DNA from: Saccharophagus sp. K07
GTDB taxonomy: Bacteria; Pseudomonadota; Gammaproteobacteria; Pseudomonadales; Cellvibrionaceae
Length of the DNA: 64,000 bases
Reading direction: 5' to 3'
Assembly: GCF_014336955.1 (NCBI RefSeq)
Contig: NZ_QRAI01000001.1
Span: 1,054,001-1,118,000 of the forward strand
In this document: positions 19,819-30,600 of the stretch, in pieces
How positions within the stretch are numbered: the stretch's first letter is position 1
How the letters are laid out: each line of letters begins with the position of its first letter
The notes under the pieces: model-generated
The model's database searches: none
Seen by the model: only the letters and a program-made list of their open reading frames with translations
Told to the model about the DNA's origin: nothing
Position numbers and translations under genes: made by a program

Positions 19819-20466
19819 ATGAAAAGTTTTACGCGTTTAGTTGGATTGGTCGCGCCTATGGATCGGGCAAACGTCGATACGGATTTGATCATCCCCAAAC
19901 AATTTCTGAAATCAATTGCGCGCACAGGCTTTGGTCCCAACGCTTTTGATGAACTGCGTTATCTCGACAAAGGCGAGCCCGGCAAGGACAACTCAACCCG
20001 GCCGCTCAACCCTGATTTTCCGCTGAATTTTCCGCGTTATCAGGGCGCGAGCATTTTGCTCACGCGCGAGAATTTTGGTTGCGGTTCCAGTCGTGAGCAC
20101 GCGCCTTGGGCTTTGGATGAATACGGCTTCCGCTGCATCATCGCGCCCAGTTTTGCCGACATATTTTTCAACAACTGCTTCAAAAACGGCTTGTTGCCTG
20201 TCGTGCTTCCCGCCGATGTCGTCTCTGAGCTTTTTGAAGAACTCTACGCCAACGAGGGTTATCAATTAACCGTCGATTTGGAGCAGCAGACCGTGACGCG
20301 CCCGGATGGCAAAAGCCATTCGTTCGAAGTCGACGCGTTCCGCAAGCATTGTTTGTTGAACGGCTTGGATGACATAGGTCTGACATTACAAGACGCCGAC
20401 CACATCCGCGCTTATGAAGCCAAGCGCAGAGAAAGCGCGCCATGGCTGTTTGGTATCACTGAATAA
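19819..20466 (+). CDS. leuD: 3-isopropylmalate dehydratase small subunit
   Basis: LeuD is the swivelling small subunit partner of LeuC. The 215-residue protein contains [14 protein letters not shown], the signature of the small-subunit domain, and begins [30 protein letters not shown], standard for the family. ATG 19819 is preceded by GGGGAAG. It is encoded 13 bases after leuC and 14 before leuB, so one operon is likely. Confidence 0.98.
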   Translation: MKSFTRLVGLVAPMDRANVDTDLIIPKQFLKSIARTGFGPNAFDELRYLDKGEPGKDNSTRPLNPDFPLNFPRYQGASILLTRENFGCGSSREHAPWALDEYGFRCIIAPSFADIFFNNCFKNGLLPVVLPADVVSELFEELYANEGYQLTVDLEQQTVTRPDGKSHSFEVDAFRKHCLLNGLDDIGLTLQDADHIRAYEAKRRESAPWLFGITE

Positions 20467-20480
20467 TTAACGGAGCATTC

Positions 20481-21560
20481 ATGCCAAAAAAAATCGTTTT
20501 ATTGCCTGGGGACGGTATTGGCCCGGAAATCGTTGCTGAAGCGCGCAAGGTTCTCGAAAAGGTCGATCAGCTCTTTAAGTTGGATTTGTCTTTCGAAACC
20601 GATTTGATCGGTGGCAGCGCCCTCGACGTCCACGGCGTGCCTCTGGCGGATTCCACCTTGGATCGCTGCCGCAGTGCTGACGCCATTTTGATGGGCTCTG
20701 TAGGTGGTCCTAAGTGGGACCATTTCGAACCTGCTTTACGTCCGGAAAAAGGTTTGTTGCGTCTGCGTTATGACCTCGGTCTGTACGCTAACTTGCGCCC
20801 GGCGATTCTCTATCCGCAATTGGCGGATGCGTCCACGCTCAAGCGCGAAGTGGTTGCCGGACTGGATATTTTGATCGTGCGCGAACTGACCGGCGGTATT
20901 TATTTCGGTAAACCGCGCGGCATTCGCACTTTGGAAAACGGTGAGCGCGAAGGTTTCAACACCTACGTTTATGCCGAGCATGAAATCGAGCGTATCGGTC
21001 GCACTGCATTTGAAATGGCGCGCAAGCGCAAAGGCAAATTGTGCTCCGTGGATAAGGCCAATGTGTTGGAAGTGACCGTATTGTGGCGTGAAGTGATGGA
21101 TCGTCTCGCTCCGGAATATCCGGATGTTCAGCTGAGCCATATGTACGTCGACAACGCCGCTATGCAGTTGGTACGCGCGCCTAAACAGTTCGATGTCATT
21201 GTGACCGGAAATATGTTCGGTGACATTTTGTCCGATGCTGCTGCTATGTTGACCGGTTCAATCGGTATGTTGCCATCCGCTGCGCTGAATAAAGAAAGCC
21301 GTGGTTTGTACGAGCCTGTACACGGCTCCGCACCCGACATCGCAGGGCAGGGCATAGCCAACCCGCTGGCGACCATTCTGTCTGCCTCCATGATGCTGCG
21401 CTATTCGCTCGCACAGAAAGAAGCCGCTGATGCGATCGACGCAGCTGTCGGCCGAGTTCTGGATCAAGGCTATAGAACGGCCGACATTTACAGTGAAGGC
21501 ATGAAAAAAGTTGGTACCGCTGAGATGGGCGACGCAGTTGTCGCAGCTCTGGCAAACTGA
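20481..21560 (+). CDS. leuB: 3-isopropylmalate dehydrogenase
   Basis: LeuB oxidatively decarboxylates 3-isopropylmalate with NAD+. The 359-residue protein has LPGDGIGPE at the start, GSVGGPKWD, the [14 protein letters not shown] loop and the [23 protein letters not shown] substrate/cofactor segment. ATG 20481 has GGAG eight bases upstream. Third gene of leuCDB; asd follows 24 bases later. Confidence 0.98.
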   Translation: MPKKIVLLPGDGIGPEIVAEARKVLEKVDQLFKLDLSFETDLIGGSALDVHGVPLADSTLDRCRSADAILMGSVGGPKWDHFEPALRPEKGLLRLRYDLGLYANLRPAILYPQLADASTLKREVVAGLDILIVRELTGGIYFGKPRGIRTLENGEREGFNTYVYAEHEIERIGRTAFEMARKRKGKLCSVDKANVLEVTVLWREVMDRLAPEYPDVQLSHMYVDNAAMQLVRAPKQFDVIVTGNMFGDILSDAAAMLTGSIGMLPSAALNKESRGLYEPVHGSAPDIAGQGIANPLATILSASMMLRYSLAQKEAADAIDAAVGRVLDQGYRTADIYSEGMKKVGTAEMGDAVVAALAN

Positions 21561-21584
21561 TTCGCTCTTTTGGAGATTTAAAAC

Positions 21585-22694
21585 ATGATGCAAGTAGGTT
21601 TTGTTGGTTGGCGCGGAATGGTTGGTTCCGTTTTGATGGGTCGCATGCGCGAAGAAAATGACTTCGCGACAATCAACCCGGTGTTTTTCACTACCTCCAA
21701 TGTTGGTGGTCAGGGCCCTGATGTCGGCAAGCCAGTAGCTCCACTCAAAGACGCTTATGACATTGAAGCGTTGAAAGCGATGGATGCCATTATTTCCTGT
21801 CAGGGTGGCGATTACACAACCGCCATCATCGACCAATTGCGTGCAGCTGGCTGGCAAGGCTATTGGATTGATGCGGCGTCAACTTTGCGAATGAAAGATG
21901 ACGCCATCATCATTCTGGACCCCGTCAATGACCAGGTAATCCGCAATGGACTTAAAAATGGCATCAAGAACTATGTCGGTGGAAACTGTACTGTCAGTTT
22001 GATGCTGATGGGCTTGGGCGGACTGTTCCAAAATGGTCTGGTGGAGTGGGTGAGTTCCATGACTTATCAAGCCGCCAGTGGTGCCGGTGCGCAAAATATG
22101 CGCGAGCTGATCAGCCAGATGGGAACTATCCATTCTTCTGTCGCTGATAAATTGGCCGATCCTGCCAGTGCGATTTTGGAAATCGACCGCCAAGTTGCCG
22201 AGACCATGCGTTCAAGCGATTTCCCGAAAGAGCATTTTGGCGCTCCTTTGGCGGGCAGCTTGTTGCCTTATATAGATAAGCAGCTCGACAACGGTCAGAG
22301 CCGTGAAGAGTGGAAAGCGCAAGCTGAAACCAACAAAATTCTCGGCAACGCCCAGCCGATTCCAATGGATGGTATCTGCGTTCGCATCGGTGCTATGCGC
22401 TGCCACAGCCAGGCGCTGACCATCAAATTGACCCAAGACCTTCCTTTGGCTGAGATCGAACAGATTATTGCTGGAGCCAATGAATGGGTTAAGGTAATTC
22501 CCAATACCCGCGAAGCCTCCATGCAAGAGCTGACACCTACCAAAGTCACTGGAACTCTGTCGATCCCGGTGGGCCGTTTGCGCAAGATGAATATGGGGCC
22601 ACAATACCTGTCTGCTTTCACTGTGGGCGATCAGTTGTTGTGGGGAGCGGCAGAGCCTTTGCGTCGTATGTTGCGCATCCTGCAACAGCATTAA
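21585..22694 (+). CDS. asd: Aspartate-semialdehyde dehydrogenase
   Basis: Asd reduces aspartyl phosphate to the semialdehyde that feeds lysine/diaminopimelate, methionine and threonine. The 369-residue protein has the NADP loop [14 protein letters not shown], the catalytic cysteine in [18 protein letters not shown] and the [16 protein letters not shown] segment, all of the gammaproteobacterial type. It starts at an ATG pair (21585, 21588) with GGAG upstream. The leuB-asd-fimV-truA order matches Pseudomonas. Confidence 0.97.
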   Translation: MMQVGFVGWRGMVGSVLMGRMREENDFATINPVFFTTSNVGGQGPDVGKPVAPLKDAYDIEALKAMDAIISCQGGDYTTAIIDQLRAAGWQGYWIDAASTLRMKDDAIIILDPVNDQVIRNGLKNGIKNYVGGNCTVSLMLMGLGGLFQNGLVEWVSSMTYQAASGAGAQNMRELISQMGTIHSSVADKLADPASAILEIDRQVAETMRSSDFPKEHFGAPLAGSLLPYIDKQLDNGQSREEWKAQAETNKILGNAQPIPMDGICVRIGAMRCHSQALTIKLTQDLPLAEIEQIIAGANEWVKVIPNTREASMQELTPTKVTGTLSIPVGRLRKMNMGPQYLSAFTVGDQLLWGAAEPLRRMLRILQQH

Positions 22695-23010
22695 TTCATT
22701 TTCCTTCCAGCGCCTCATATCTTTGGGGCGCAATTTTATTTCCCCTTGCTATAGTTTCATTATATTGGCGTTATTTTTTGGTTCGACCATGGCTTGGAAA
22801 CTTGGTAAAAGCCGAGCTGGCGACAAAACATCGATAACCAAAAGTGTTGTTTAAGTGGCTTATATCTGGCCTTAAGTTGATAAAACGCTACTTATAATGA
22901 ATACTTACAGCGATAACTGAAAGACTATTCTAGGTTTTCGGCCGTCTGTAGCCTCGCCGTTTACTGGGCGCATCTTTGGCTAATAACCATACATGATAAG
23001 GATTCCTCCT
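22695..23010 (+). other. 316-base intergenic region between asd and fimV
   Basis: No gene is supported: the only open frame here is the shadow of the asd end. A consensus -10 hexamer TATAAT lies at 22893-22898 but I see no good -35 at the right spacing. No terminator with a clear stem and T-run was found after asd. Confidence 0.35.
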
Positions 23011-26000
23011 ATGGGGCTTCGCACTAAAGCGTATTTCATCGGCGCGTATCTGACTTTTTTCTCGTCAGTTGCCGCAGCGCTCGGCTTAGGTGAAATCAAG
23101 CTCAACTCCTTTCTCAATCAACCCCTCGATGCCGAAATCCAGCTATTACATGTCCGCGATCTGACCGAGCGCGAGATTTTGATTGGAATTGCTTCGCCAG
23201 AGGAATTTCAACGAGCAGGTGTTGATAGAACCTACTTCGTAACAGACCTGCAATTTGCAGTGGATCTGAAAGCTGCAGGTGGCCCGGTAGTAAAAGTAAC
23301 CAGCCGCCAGCCGGTGAGAGAACCCTTCCTCAACTTCATAGTGACAGCGCGCTGGCCCAGCGGTAAGTTGCTGCGCGAATATACCTTGTTGGTCGATCTG
23401 CCGGTGTTCACTGGTACTAAAGCGGGCCCCGTACAAGCTGCGAGTCAGCCGAAAGCAGCGGAAAGACCAGACAGATCTACCTCGAGCACCTCGCAAGCCT
23501 CAGAGCGTCGCCGCGAAACCGCTCCTGTTGAAACGCGCAGACCTGCAGAGACCGTTAGTAGTTTTTCGAGTGACACCTACGGCCCTGTAGGAGCTAATGA
23601 AACACTCTGGACTATTGCCTCCAAAGCGCGGCCTGATAACTCCGTTTCAGTACAGCAAACAATGCTGGCGATTCAACGTTTGAATCCTGAGGCTTTTATT
23701 AACGGCAACATTAATTTGTTACGCCGTGGTCAGGTATTGCGCATTCCCGATAAAGAAGAAATCCAGAAATTGACCGCGCGTGAGGCTATTCAAAAAGTTG
23801 CTGAGCAAAATCGCAATTGGAATCGACGTGCAACTCCTGCCGCAGAACAAGCTCAACTTGAAGGCAGCCGAAATGTGGCGCCCAGCCGTTCCGAACCTGC
23901 TGCGGTAGAAGGTCGGGTTAAGTTGTCGACCAGTACATCCGGTGCCCGTACTGCCCAAGGAGCTGGTGCAGACGGTGGTGAGGGAGAAGCCGTTGCAGAA
24001 GCACTGACTCAGACCCAGGAAGAGTTGGATGCAGCAGGGCGTGAAAATGCCGATCTGAAATCGCGAATCCGCGCGATGGAAGAGCAAATTGAAACCATGG
24101 AGCGGTTGGTTGAAGTCAGCAGTGAAGAGATGCGCGCTTTGGAACTTGCAGCTCAGCAAGCTAATGAAGCCCGTTCCCAAACAGCGGAAGAGGTTGCTGA
24201 AACCACTTCAGCGACTCAGGAAGAGCCAAAATCTGAACTCGCACAAGTTCAAACGCCGCCGGTACAAACTCAACCGGCACCCATTCAGCCACAAAAATCT
24301 TGGCTCGATCTCGCCAAAGAAAACATTGTGTACATAGGTGCGGGACTGGGCGCTCTCATACTCGGGTTGATTGCTCTGATCTTCCTGCGCAAACGCAACG
24401 AAGCTGCCGACGACGAGTTCTACGACAGCTACGATGGGGATACAGCTGCGGATCTGAATTTTGAAGAGGATATCCGAGCGGAAGACGACAGGACTGTTCC
24501 CTATATTTCCTCCAGTGAAATAGAGAGTGAGGAACCGGAAAGAACATTTGCGGAAGCTGAAACTGAAGACGTCGTTGGTGAATGCGATATTCATATCGCC
24601 TACGGTCAATACGACTTGGCTGAAGACAAACTGGTGCGTGCTCTGGAGAAAGAGCCCGACAATGTCGCCGTCCGACTGAAACTGCTTGAAGTCTTTGCTG
24701 CTCAAGGGGATGGTGAGCGCTTCGACCATCACTACGCCACCTTGAGAACAATAGGTACACCTGAGGCGATTGACCGCGCGGCAGCTATGCGTGAATCAAT
24801 AGAGGGAATTGGCGAATTTGATCCAGCTGCGCATGAAGTTTCCGATGCGACCGTTGTGAAAAATCGGGCTCAAGAGGAAACCTTCGACTTTGGCGAAGAA
24901 GAGGTAGTACCTACCGATTCCTTGTCCGACGATACGCTGGACTTTGATTTCAATGATGTGGATGAGTTGGTTGATTCATCCAGCGCTCAGAACGAAGGCG
25001 CGCTCGACACCCTCGATTTCGATCTGACATTGGAGGGGGAGGAGACTCAAGATACTGATTCTGCATCCTTGGCAACGGACGATTTTGATTTAGACATCAG
25101 TAGTGACGAATTGCGCTTGCAGCCAGAAGCGGGAGCCGAGTTTGCAGACGCAGAAACTGAATTTGCAGAGGGCTCAACTGAGTTCGCTGACTCAAATGAT
25201 CTTGCCGATCTGGATTTCGATTTAGATACCCCTGAAGGGGAAGGCAAATCTGACAGCGATTTCGATCTGGACTTCGCTGATGTTGATCAAATCACCAATG
25301 CCGATACAGCCTTTGCTGATGAGGCGCCGGCTGACTTTGACTTGGATCTTGATGATCAAGAAGAGAAGCTAACAACTGAATTCGCTGATGATCTGGTGGC
25401 GGAGCGAGCTGCACCCAAGACAGAAGAGGATTTTGAGTTTTCAGACGTAGATCTGGCTCTGACTGATGATCAGGCCGAAGCGAATTTTGCGGATTTGGAT
25501 GAAAGCCTGGACTTCGACTTGGATGGTGACTTAAAGCAGGAAACAGCGCTCGAAGATGAGCCTCCTGTATTGTCCAGCGACGATCAAGCAGAGGATGAAA
25601 ATCTGTCTGCGCTTGAATTAGAAGATCTGCAGGATCTGGATTTCGATTCTGATGTGGAATCCGAGTCTGCAGTGGCCAAGGATTTTGAAGACGAATTTGA
25701 TTTCGACAAAGAAGTCAATCTTGATGAGCTGGATCACGAGCTGGATGCCTTGGCCTCGGACATAGGCGCAGACCATATGGAAGAGCCGGTGCTGGACTTT
25801 GACGACAGCAGCAGCTCAACCGCCTCGGAAGAAACAACTTTCGCTGAGGATGACGGGTTCTCTGCGGACGATTTCCTCGCAGATGAAAATTTGGAAGATC
25901 TTTCTGCTGTTGATAACGAGGTGGCTGAGACTCAAGAATCCGAACTGTCTCCGGTGGATCAAGAATCTGCGGATTCAGAGGCTGATTTCGAAATCCCGGA

Positions 26001-26202
26001 TTTTGATCCAGAAAATGACGATGACAGCAATTTGGATTTCCTCTCTGATAATGATGAGACGGCAACCAAGCTGGATTTGGCTCGAGCTTACATCGATATG
26101 GGCGATGCCGATGGCGCAAAAGACATATTGGATGAAATCATGGAAGAGGGTAATGACGAACAGAAACAGGAAGCAGAAGCTTTGCTGGCCCGCATCGGTT
26201 AA
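23011..26202 (+). CDS. fimV: FimV-like polar/pilus assembly hub protein
   Basis: FimV organises type IV pilus assembly and polar signalling in Pseudomonas. From ATG 23011 (AAGGA eight bases upstream, better than 22993) the 1,063-residue product has a signal segment, an N-terminal periplasmic domain beginning GEIKLNSFLNQPLDAEIQLL, a LysM-like peptidoglycan-binding region (about residues 190-245), a Gln/Glu coiled coil, one membrane span (IVYIGAGLGALILGLIALIFL, near 440) and a long highly acidic cytoplasmic region rich in DFDLD-type repeats. The final 50 residues (TKLDLARAYIDMGDADGAKDILDEIM) are the FimV C-terminal TPR domain. Its location between asd and truA is diagnostic. Confidence 0.95.
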   Translation: MGLRTKAYFIGAYLTFFSSVAAALGLGEIKLNSFLNQPLDAEIQLLHVRDLTEREILIGIASPEEFQRAGVDRTYFVTDLQFAVDLKAAGGPVVKVTSRQPVREPFLNFIVTARWPSGKLLREYTLLVDLPVFTGTKAGPVQAASQPKAAERPDRSTSSTSQASERRRETAPVETRRPAETVSSFSSDTYGPVGANETLWTIASKARPDNSVSVQQTMLAIQRLNPEAFINGNINLLRRGQVLRIPDKEEIQKLTAREAIQKVAEQNRNWNRRATPAAEQAQLEGSRNVAPSRSEPAAVEGRVKLSTSTSGARTAQGAGADGGEGEAVAEALTQTQEELDAAGRENADLKSRIRAMEEQIETMERLVEVSSEEMRALELAAQQANEARSQTAEEVAETTSATQEEPKSELAQVQTPPVQTQPAPIQPQKSWLDLAKENIVYIGAGLGALILGLIALIFLRKRNEAADDEFYDSYDGDTAADLNFEEDIRAEDDRTVPYISSSEIESEEPERTFAEAETEDVVGECDIHIAYGQYDLAEDKLVRALEKEPDNVAVRLKLLEVFAAQGDGERFDHHYATLRTIGTPEAIDRAAAMRESIEGIGEFDPAAHEVSDATVVKNRAQEETFDFGEEEVVPTDSLSDDTLDFDFNDVDELVDSSSAQNEGALDTLDFDLTLEGEETQDTDSASLATDDFDLDISSDELRLQPEAGAEFADAETEFAEGSTEFADSNDLADLDFDLDTPEGEGKSDSDFDLDFADVDQITNADTAFADEAPADFDLDLDDQEEKLTTEFADDLVAERAAPKTEEDFEFSDVDLALTDDQAEANFADLDESLDFDLDGDLKQETALEDEPPVLSSDDQAEDENLSALELEDLQDLDFDSDVESESAVAKDFEDEFDFDKEVNLDELDHELDALASDIGADHMEEPVLDFDDSSSSTASEETTFAEDDGFSADDFLADENLEDLSAVDNEVAETQESELSPVDQESADSEADFEIPDFDPENDDDSNLDFLSDNDETATKLDLARAYIDMGDADGAKDILDEIMEEGNDEQKQEAEALLARIG

Positions 26203-26227
26203 GTTCTACAACTTTTGAGTTTGCTAA

Positions 26228-26258
26228 GGCTTTGCATGTACGCATGCAAAGCCTTTTT
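26228..26258 (+). terminator. Rho-independent terminator after fimV
   Basis: GGCTTTGCATG (28-38 of 262xx) pairs perfectly with CATGCAAAGCC (43-53), giving an 11-bp stem with the loop TACG, followed by five Ts. It lies 26 bases after the fimV stop and just before truA. Confidence 0.92.
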
Positions 26259-26269
26259 ATTTAGGTCCT

Positions 26270-27148
26270 ATGACATATTCTCCAAACTGCGAAATAAAAC
26301 CGGGAATGTCGTTGCCTGAGGGGGTGCGGCGTTTTGCCTTGGTTGTCGAATATGACGGCAGTCAGTATCAGGGTTTTCAACGACAGGCCAGCGCCAAAAA
26401 AACGGTGCAAGGTGAATTGGAACGCGCTTTATCACTGATTGCCGCGCAGCCTGTAACACTTGTTTGCGCTGGACGAACAGATGCCGGCGTGCACGCCACT
26501 CATCAAGTGGTCCACTTTGATTGTTCTGCCCCGCGGGCAGAAAAAGCCTGGTTGGACGGGACCAACACCAAGCTGCCGGATTCCATTCGGGTGAAATGGG
26601 CTGCGCAGGTGCCAGGAGAATTCCACGCGCGTTTTTCTGCATTGGCGCGCACCTATAGGTATTTCACCTATATCAGCAAGGTCCGTTCAGCCTTTTTGCC
26701 AGTGAGCGCCACCTGGTCGAGGGATGACCTGGACGTAGAAGCTATGCAAGAGGCCGCCAGGCGTTTAGTGGGCGAGCATGACTTCTCGTCTTTTCGCTCT
26801 AGTCAGTGTCAGGCACATAGTCCTGTGCGACGAATCGATTACATCCGGTTTGTGCGCCAAGGGGATTTCATCGGCATGGAGATCAAGGCCAACGCCTTTC
26901 TCCATCATATGGTGAGAAACATCATGGGATGCCTGTTTGAGATCGGACGAGCGGCGCGTCCTGCTGAGTGGTTGGATGAGCTGCTCACCGCTCGGGATCG
27001 CCGTCTGGCCGCTCCTACGGCACATCCGCACGGGCTCTATCTTGTGGGGGTGGACTATCCTGCCGAATTTGGGATTCCGGCTGGATCTGCCCACAAAGGC
27101 ATGTTTGGGTTCTCGGAGGCTGATTTCACAAACCTCAAGGTCGATTGA
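26270..27148 (+). CDS. truA: tRNA pseudouridine(38-40) synthase TruA
   Basis: TruA makes pseudouridine at positions 38-40 of tRNA anticodon arms. The family signature CAGRTDAGVHA contains the catalytic Asp71, and the RTYRYFTYISKVRSAF and FLHHMVRNIMGCL motifs follow. From ATG 26270 it is 292 residues; an internal ATG at 26306 fits the usual N-terminus better but has a poor SD (CGGGA, three bases away), so the start is uncertain. It follows fimV after a terminator, as in Pseudomonas, but trpF does not follow. Confidence 0.95.
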   Translation: MTYSPNCEIKPGMSLPEGVRRFALVVEYDGSQYQGFQRQASAKKTVQGELERALSLIAAQPVTLVCAGRTDAGVHATHQVVHFDCSAPRAEKAWLDGTNTKLPDSIRVKWAAQVPGEFHARFSALARTYRYFTYISKVRSAFLPVSATWSRDDLDVEAMQEAARRLVGEHDFSSFRSSQCQAHSPVRRIDYIRFVRQGDFIGMEIKANAFLHHMVRNIMGCLFEIGRAARPAEWLDELLTARDRRLAAPTAHPHGLYLVGVDYPAEFGIPAGSAHKGMFGFSEADFTNLKVD

Positions 27149-27297
27149 GCTGAATTCAGCTTGATTTGTGAACAGTGTCTGGGCGCTGCTATGCTGTTTA
27201 GGTGAAACTGCAAACAGATGTTGCGGTGGCGCTCCCAACGCGCCGGTAAGATGTTTCCATTCCGATAGATCCAACAATAACGAGAGGAAGGTACTCT

Positions 27298-27417
27298 ATG
27301 AGCCATCAAGAAATTGAAATGCAGGAAACAGGTGACAGTGTTGCCGATGCGGTAGCAGCAGTGGTTCTGATAGCTGTATTTGTAGTTACCTGCATTTTTT
27401 GGGTGAGCGGACAATAG
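27298..27417 (+). CDS. Small single-pass membrane protein, 39 residues
   Basis: An ATG with a strong SD (GAGAGGAAGG, about 7 bases upstream) opens a 39-codon frame. The protein has a polar N-terminal half containing TGDSVADAVAA and a hydrophobic C-terminal half (VVLIAVFVVTCIFWV) that would span the membrane. No annotation is known to me. It is followed closely by a perfect stem-loop and then the convergent DUF2970 gene, another small membrane protein; whether they are related is unknown. Confidence 0.6.
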   Translation: MSHQEIEMQETGDSVADAVAAVVLIAVFVVTCIFWVSGQ

Positions 27418-27431
27418 ATCTTCGAGCGAGC

Positions 27432-27462
27432 AGGCTATTGCTTGGGCGGGCAGCAATAGCCT
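27432..27462. terminator. 11-bp stem-loop between two convergent small genes
   Basis: AGGCTATTGCT (27432-27442) pairs perfectly with AGCAATAGCCT (27452-27462), loop of nine. It lies between the ends of the 39-residue membrane protein and the DUF2970 gene and could terminate both, although no long T-run follows on either strand. Confidence 0.6.
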
Positions 27463-27475
27463 TAGCTGCTTTGGC

Positions 27476-27676
27476 TTATGGGGCTATGCTTTTCGCTATT
27501 AAGACAAGCCCGCCAATAAATAAGCCCGCCAAGATGATCCCTACAATCATGAACGGCAATATGCTGCTCTGTTGAAAATCAGCTTGGCGATTCCGTTCGC
27601 TCTGTACGCCAATAAAAGCAGCCAAGGTACTCAGCAATACGCGCCCGAGTGATGCTTTTTGCGGTTCTTCTGCCAT
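27476..27676 (-). CDS. DUF2970 membrane protein
   Basis: This 66-residue protein carries the DUF2970 pattern: VLLSTLAAFIGVQSERNRQADFQQ followed by one hydrophobic helix (LPFMIVGIILAGLFIGGLVLIAKSI). It is an inner-membrane protein of unknown function. It is encoded 16 bases downstream of metH on the same strand (metH ends at 27693), suggesting co-transcription. Confidence 0.85.
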   Translation of the reverse strand: MAEEPQKASLGRVLLSTLAAFIGVQSERNRQADFQQSSILPFMIVGIILAGLFIGGLVLIAKSIAP

Positions 27677-27692
27677 ATTTCACCTATTAAGG

Positions 27693-30600
27693 TTATGTCG
27701 GGCTGTAATCGAGATTCGGTTGCAGCCATCTTTCTATTGACTGTTTATCGACGCCTTTTCGTTTAGCCAGTTCTTCAACTTGGTCTGCGCCGATTTTGCC
27801 AACACCAAAATATTTCGCTTGCGGATGCGCAAAATACCAGCCGGACACTGCTGCCGTCGGGAACATGGCGAAATGTTCCGTCAGTTTCACTCCGGTCTCA
27901 TTGGTGGCATTTAACAAACGAAACAGAGTGGCTTTTTCCGTATGGTCCGGGCAGGCTGGATAGCCCGGAGCGGGTCGAATTCCTTGATAACGCTCTTTGA
28001 TCAAGGCTTCGTTATCGAGGCTCTCGGCCGCCGCATATCCCCAAAATTCTTTACGGACACGCTCATGCATACGTTCGGCAAAAGCTTCGGCCAAGCGATC
28101 CGCCAAGGCTTTTACCATAATTGAATTATAGTCATCGCCTTTGGCTTCATACTCTTTAGCGAGTTCTTCAGCTCCGATTCCTGCTGTAACTACGAAAGCT
28201 CCAATGTAATCCTGTTTGCCTGAAGTTTGCGGAGCTACGAAGTCCGCGAGCGAATACAAGCGTCCATCGACGGTGTTTTTGTCCTGCTGCTGGCGAAGAT
28301 GATGCAAGCGTACCGGAGCAGAATCCTGTGGCTGAACCAGAATATCGTCGTCATCCACAGTATTGGCGGGCCAAAAGCCAATGACTGCGCTGGCTGAGAT
28401 TCGGTTGTGGGCGATTATGTCATCCAACAAGCGGCGCGCATCTTGATACAACTGCGTTGCTGCCTGCCCAACGACTTCATCCTGCAGAATGTCCGGATAT
28501 TTCCCGGCTAAATCCCAGCTCATAAAAAACGGCGTCCAATCGATATAGTCGACCAGTTCTTTTAATGGGTAATTCTTGAAGGTGCGAATACCTGTAAAAC
28601 TCGGTGCCGGAGGCGTGTAATCATCCCAATTGATTTCGGGGCGGCGTTTAATTGCTTCTTTATATGGGATAAGCGGGCGGCGCTGCCGGTTGGCATTGCG
28701 CTCGCGCACTTTTTCGTATTCCGCTTTTACACCCGCGACAAATTGGTCGCGCTGCTCCGTCGATAAAAGTTGGCTGGCAACGCCGACAGCGCGCGACGCA
28801 TCGGGAACATAAATAACTTGGTTATTGTGATATTGCGGTTCGATTTTTACCGCGGTATGCGCTTTTGATGTAGTAGCTCCGCCAATCAACAGGGGGATAT
28901 TAAAACCCTGGCGCTGCATTTCAGAAGCGACGGTCACCATTTCATCCAGAGACGGTGTAATCAAACCCGATAGACCGATAATGTCGCAAGATTTTTCCCG
29001 CGCGACTTGCAGAATAGTTTCGCAGGGCACCATAACGCCGAGGTCAATCACTTCAAAGTTGTTGCACTGAAGAACAACACCGACGATGTTTTTGCCAATG
29101 TCGTGCACGTCGCCTTTTACGGTCGCCATTAAAATGCGGCCGTTGGTTTTGGTGTCGGCAGTTTTTTCCTGCTCAATAAAAGGCCGTAAATAAGCGACCG
29201 CTTGTTTCATAACACGAGCGGATTTTACCACCTGAGGCAAAAACATTTTTCCCGCGCCGAAAAGATCTCCCACAACGTTCATGCCGTCCATTAGGGGGCC
29301 TTCGATAACGTCAAGCGGACGAGAGGCTTGCTGCCGCGCTTCCTCAGTATCTTCGATGATATGAGTGGTGATGCCTTTTACCAGCGCATGTTCCAGTCTT
29401 TTATTGACGGGAAGTTCGCGCCAAGCCTGATCTTCTTTTTTGGCAGTTGCGCCGTCGTCGCGATATTTTTCCGCGAGTTCAACAAGATTTTCCGTCGCAT
29501 GCGGATGGCGATTCAAAATGACATCTTCCACCGCGCCGCGCAGTTCGCTGGGCAGATCATCATAAATTGCCAGCTGGCCGGCGTTTACGATACCCATATT
29601 CATGCCGGCTTTAATGGCGTGATAAAGGAACACGGAATGAATGGCCTCGCGCACGGGATTATTGCCGCGGAATGAGAAAGACACGTTACTCACTCCGCCG
29701 GAAACGGATGCGTAGGGCAAATTTTCACGAATCCACTGGGTAGCTTCTATGAAATCAACCGCATAGTTGTTGTGCTCATCAATGCCTGTAGCTACCGCAA
29801 AAATATTGGGGTCAAAAATGATGTCTGCCGGATTCATTCCGACTTGCTGCGTCAAAATCTTATAGCTGCGTTCGCAAATTTCTTTTTTTCTTGCTGCAGT
29901 GTCCGCCTGGCCTTTTTCATCGAACGCCATCACAACAACCGCTGCACCGTATTTTCGGCACAGAGTTGCTTGCTTGATAAATTCTTCTTCGCCGCCTTTT
30001 AGACTGATGGAATTGACAATGGCTTTGCCCTGGATGCATTTGAGGCCGGCTTCAATAACGTTCCATTTGGATGAATCCACCATAATGGGAACGCGGGCGA
30101 TATCGGGTTCCCCGGCGATCAGGTTGAGAAATCGCACCATGGCTTTTTCGGCATCCAACATGCCTTCATCCATGTTGATATCTATAACCTGCGCGCCGTT
30201 TTCCACTTGTTCCAATGCCACTTCGAGAGCGGTGGTGTAATCGCCGCTGACGATGAGTTTTTTAAAGCGAGCAGAACCCGTAACGTTGCAGCGTTCGCCG
30301 ACATTAACGAACAGTGAGTCTTTGGAAATGTTGAAGGGCTCCAAGCCAGACAAACGACATGCAGGTTCGATTTGCGGCAGGGAGCGCGGCTTATAGGCTT
30401 TCACCTTTTCCGCGATGGCCGCTATATGCGCAGGAGTAGTTCCGCAGCAGCCGCCGACGATATTGAGAAATCCGCTCGCGGCAAATTCGCCTACGATTTC
30501 TGCCATTTCCTCGGCGGATTGATCGTAGGCGCCAAATTCGTTGGGCAATCCCGCATTGGGGTGAGCAGACACGTAGCAAGCGGAAATGCGCGATAGCTCT

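Noticed and set aside
18369-19940. Long minus-strand frame opposite leuC
   Set aside because: A codon-bias shadow of leuC; composition is His/Phe-rich and unlike a protein, while leuC is unmistakable.
22640-22837. Open frame at the asd/fimV gap with a hydrophobic stretch
   Set aside because: Its first half is asd in another frame and there is no start signal in the unique part.
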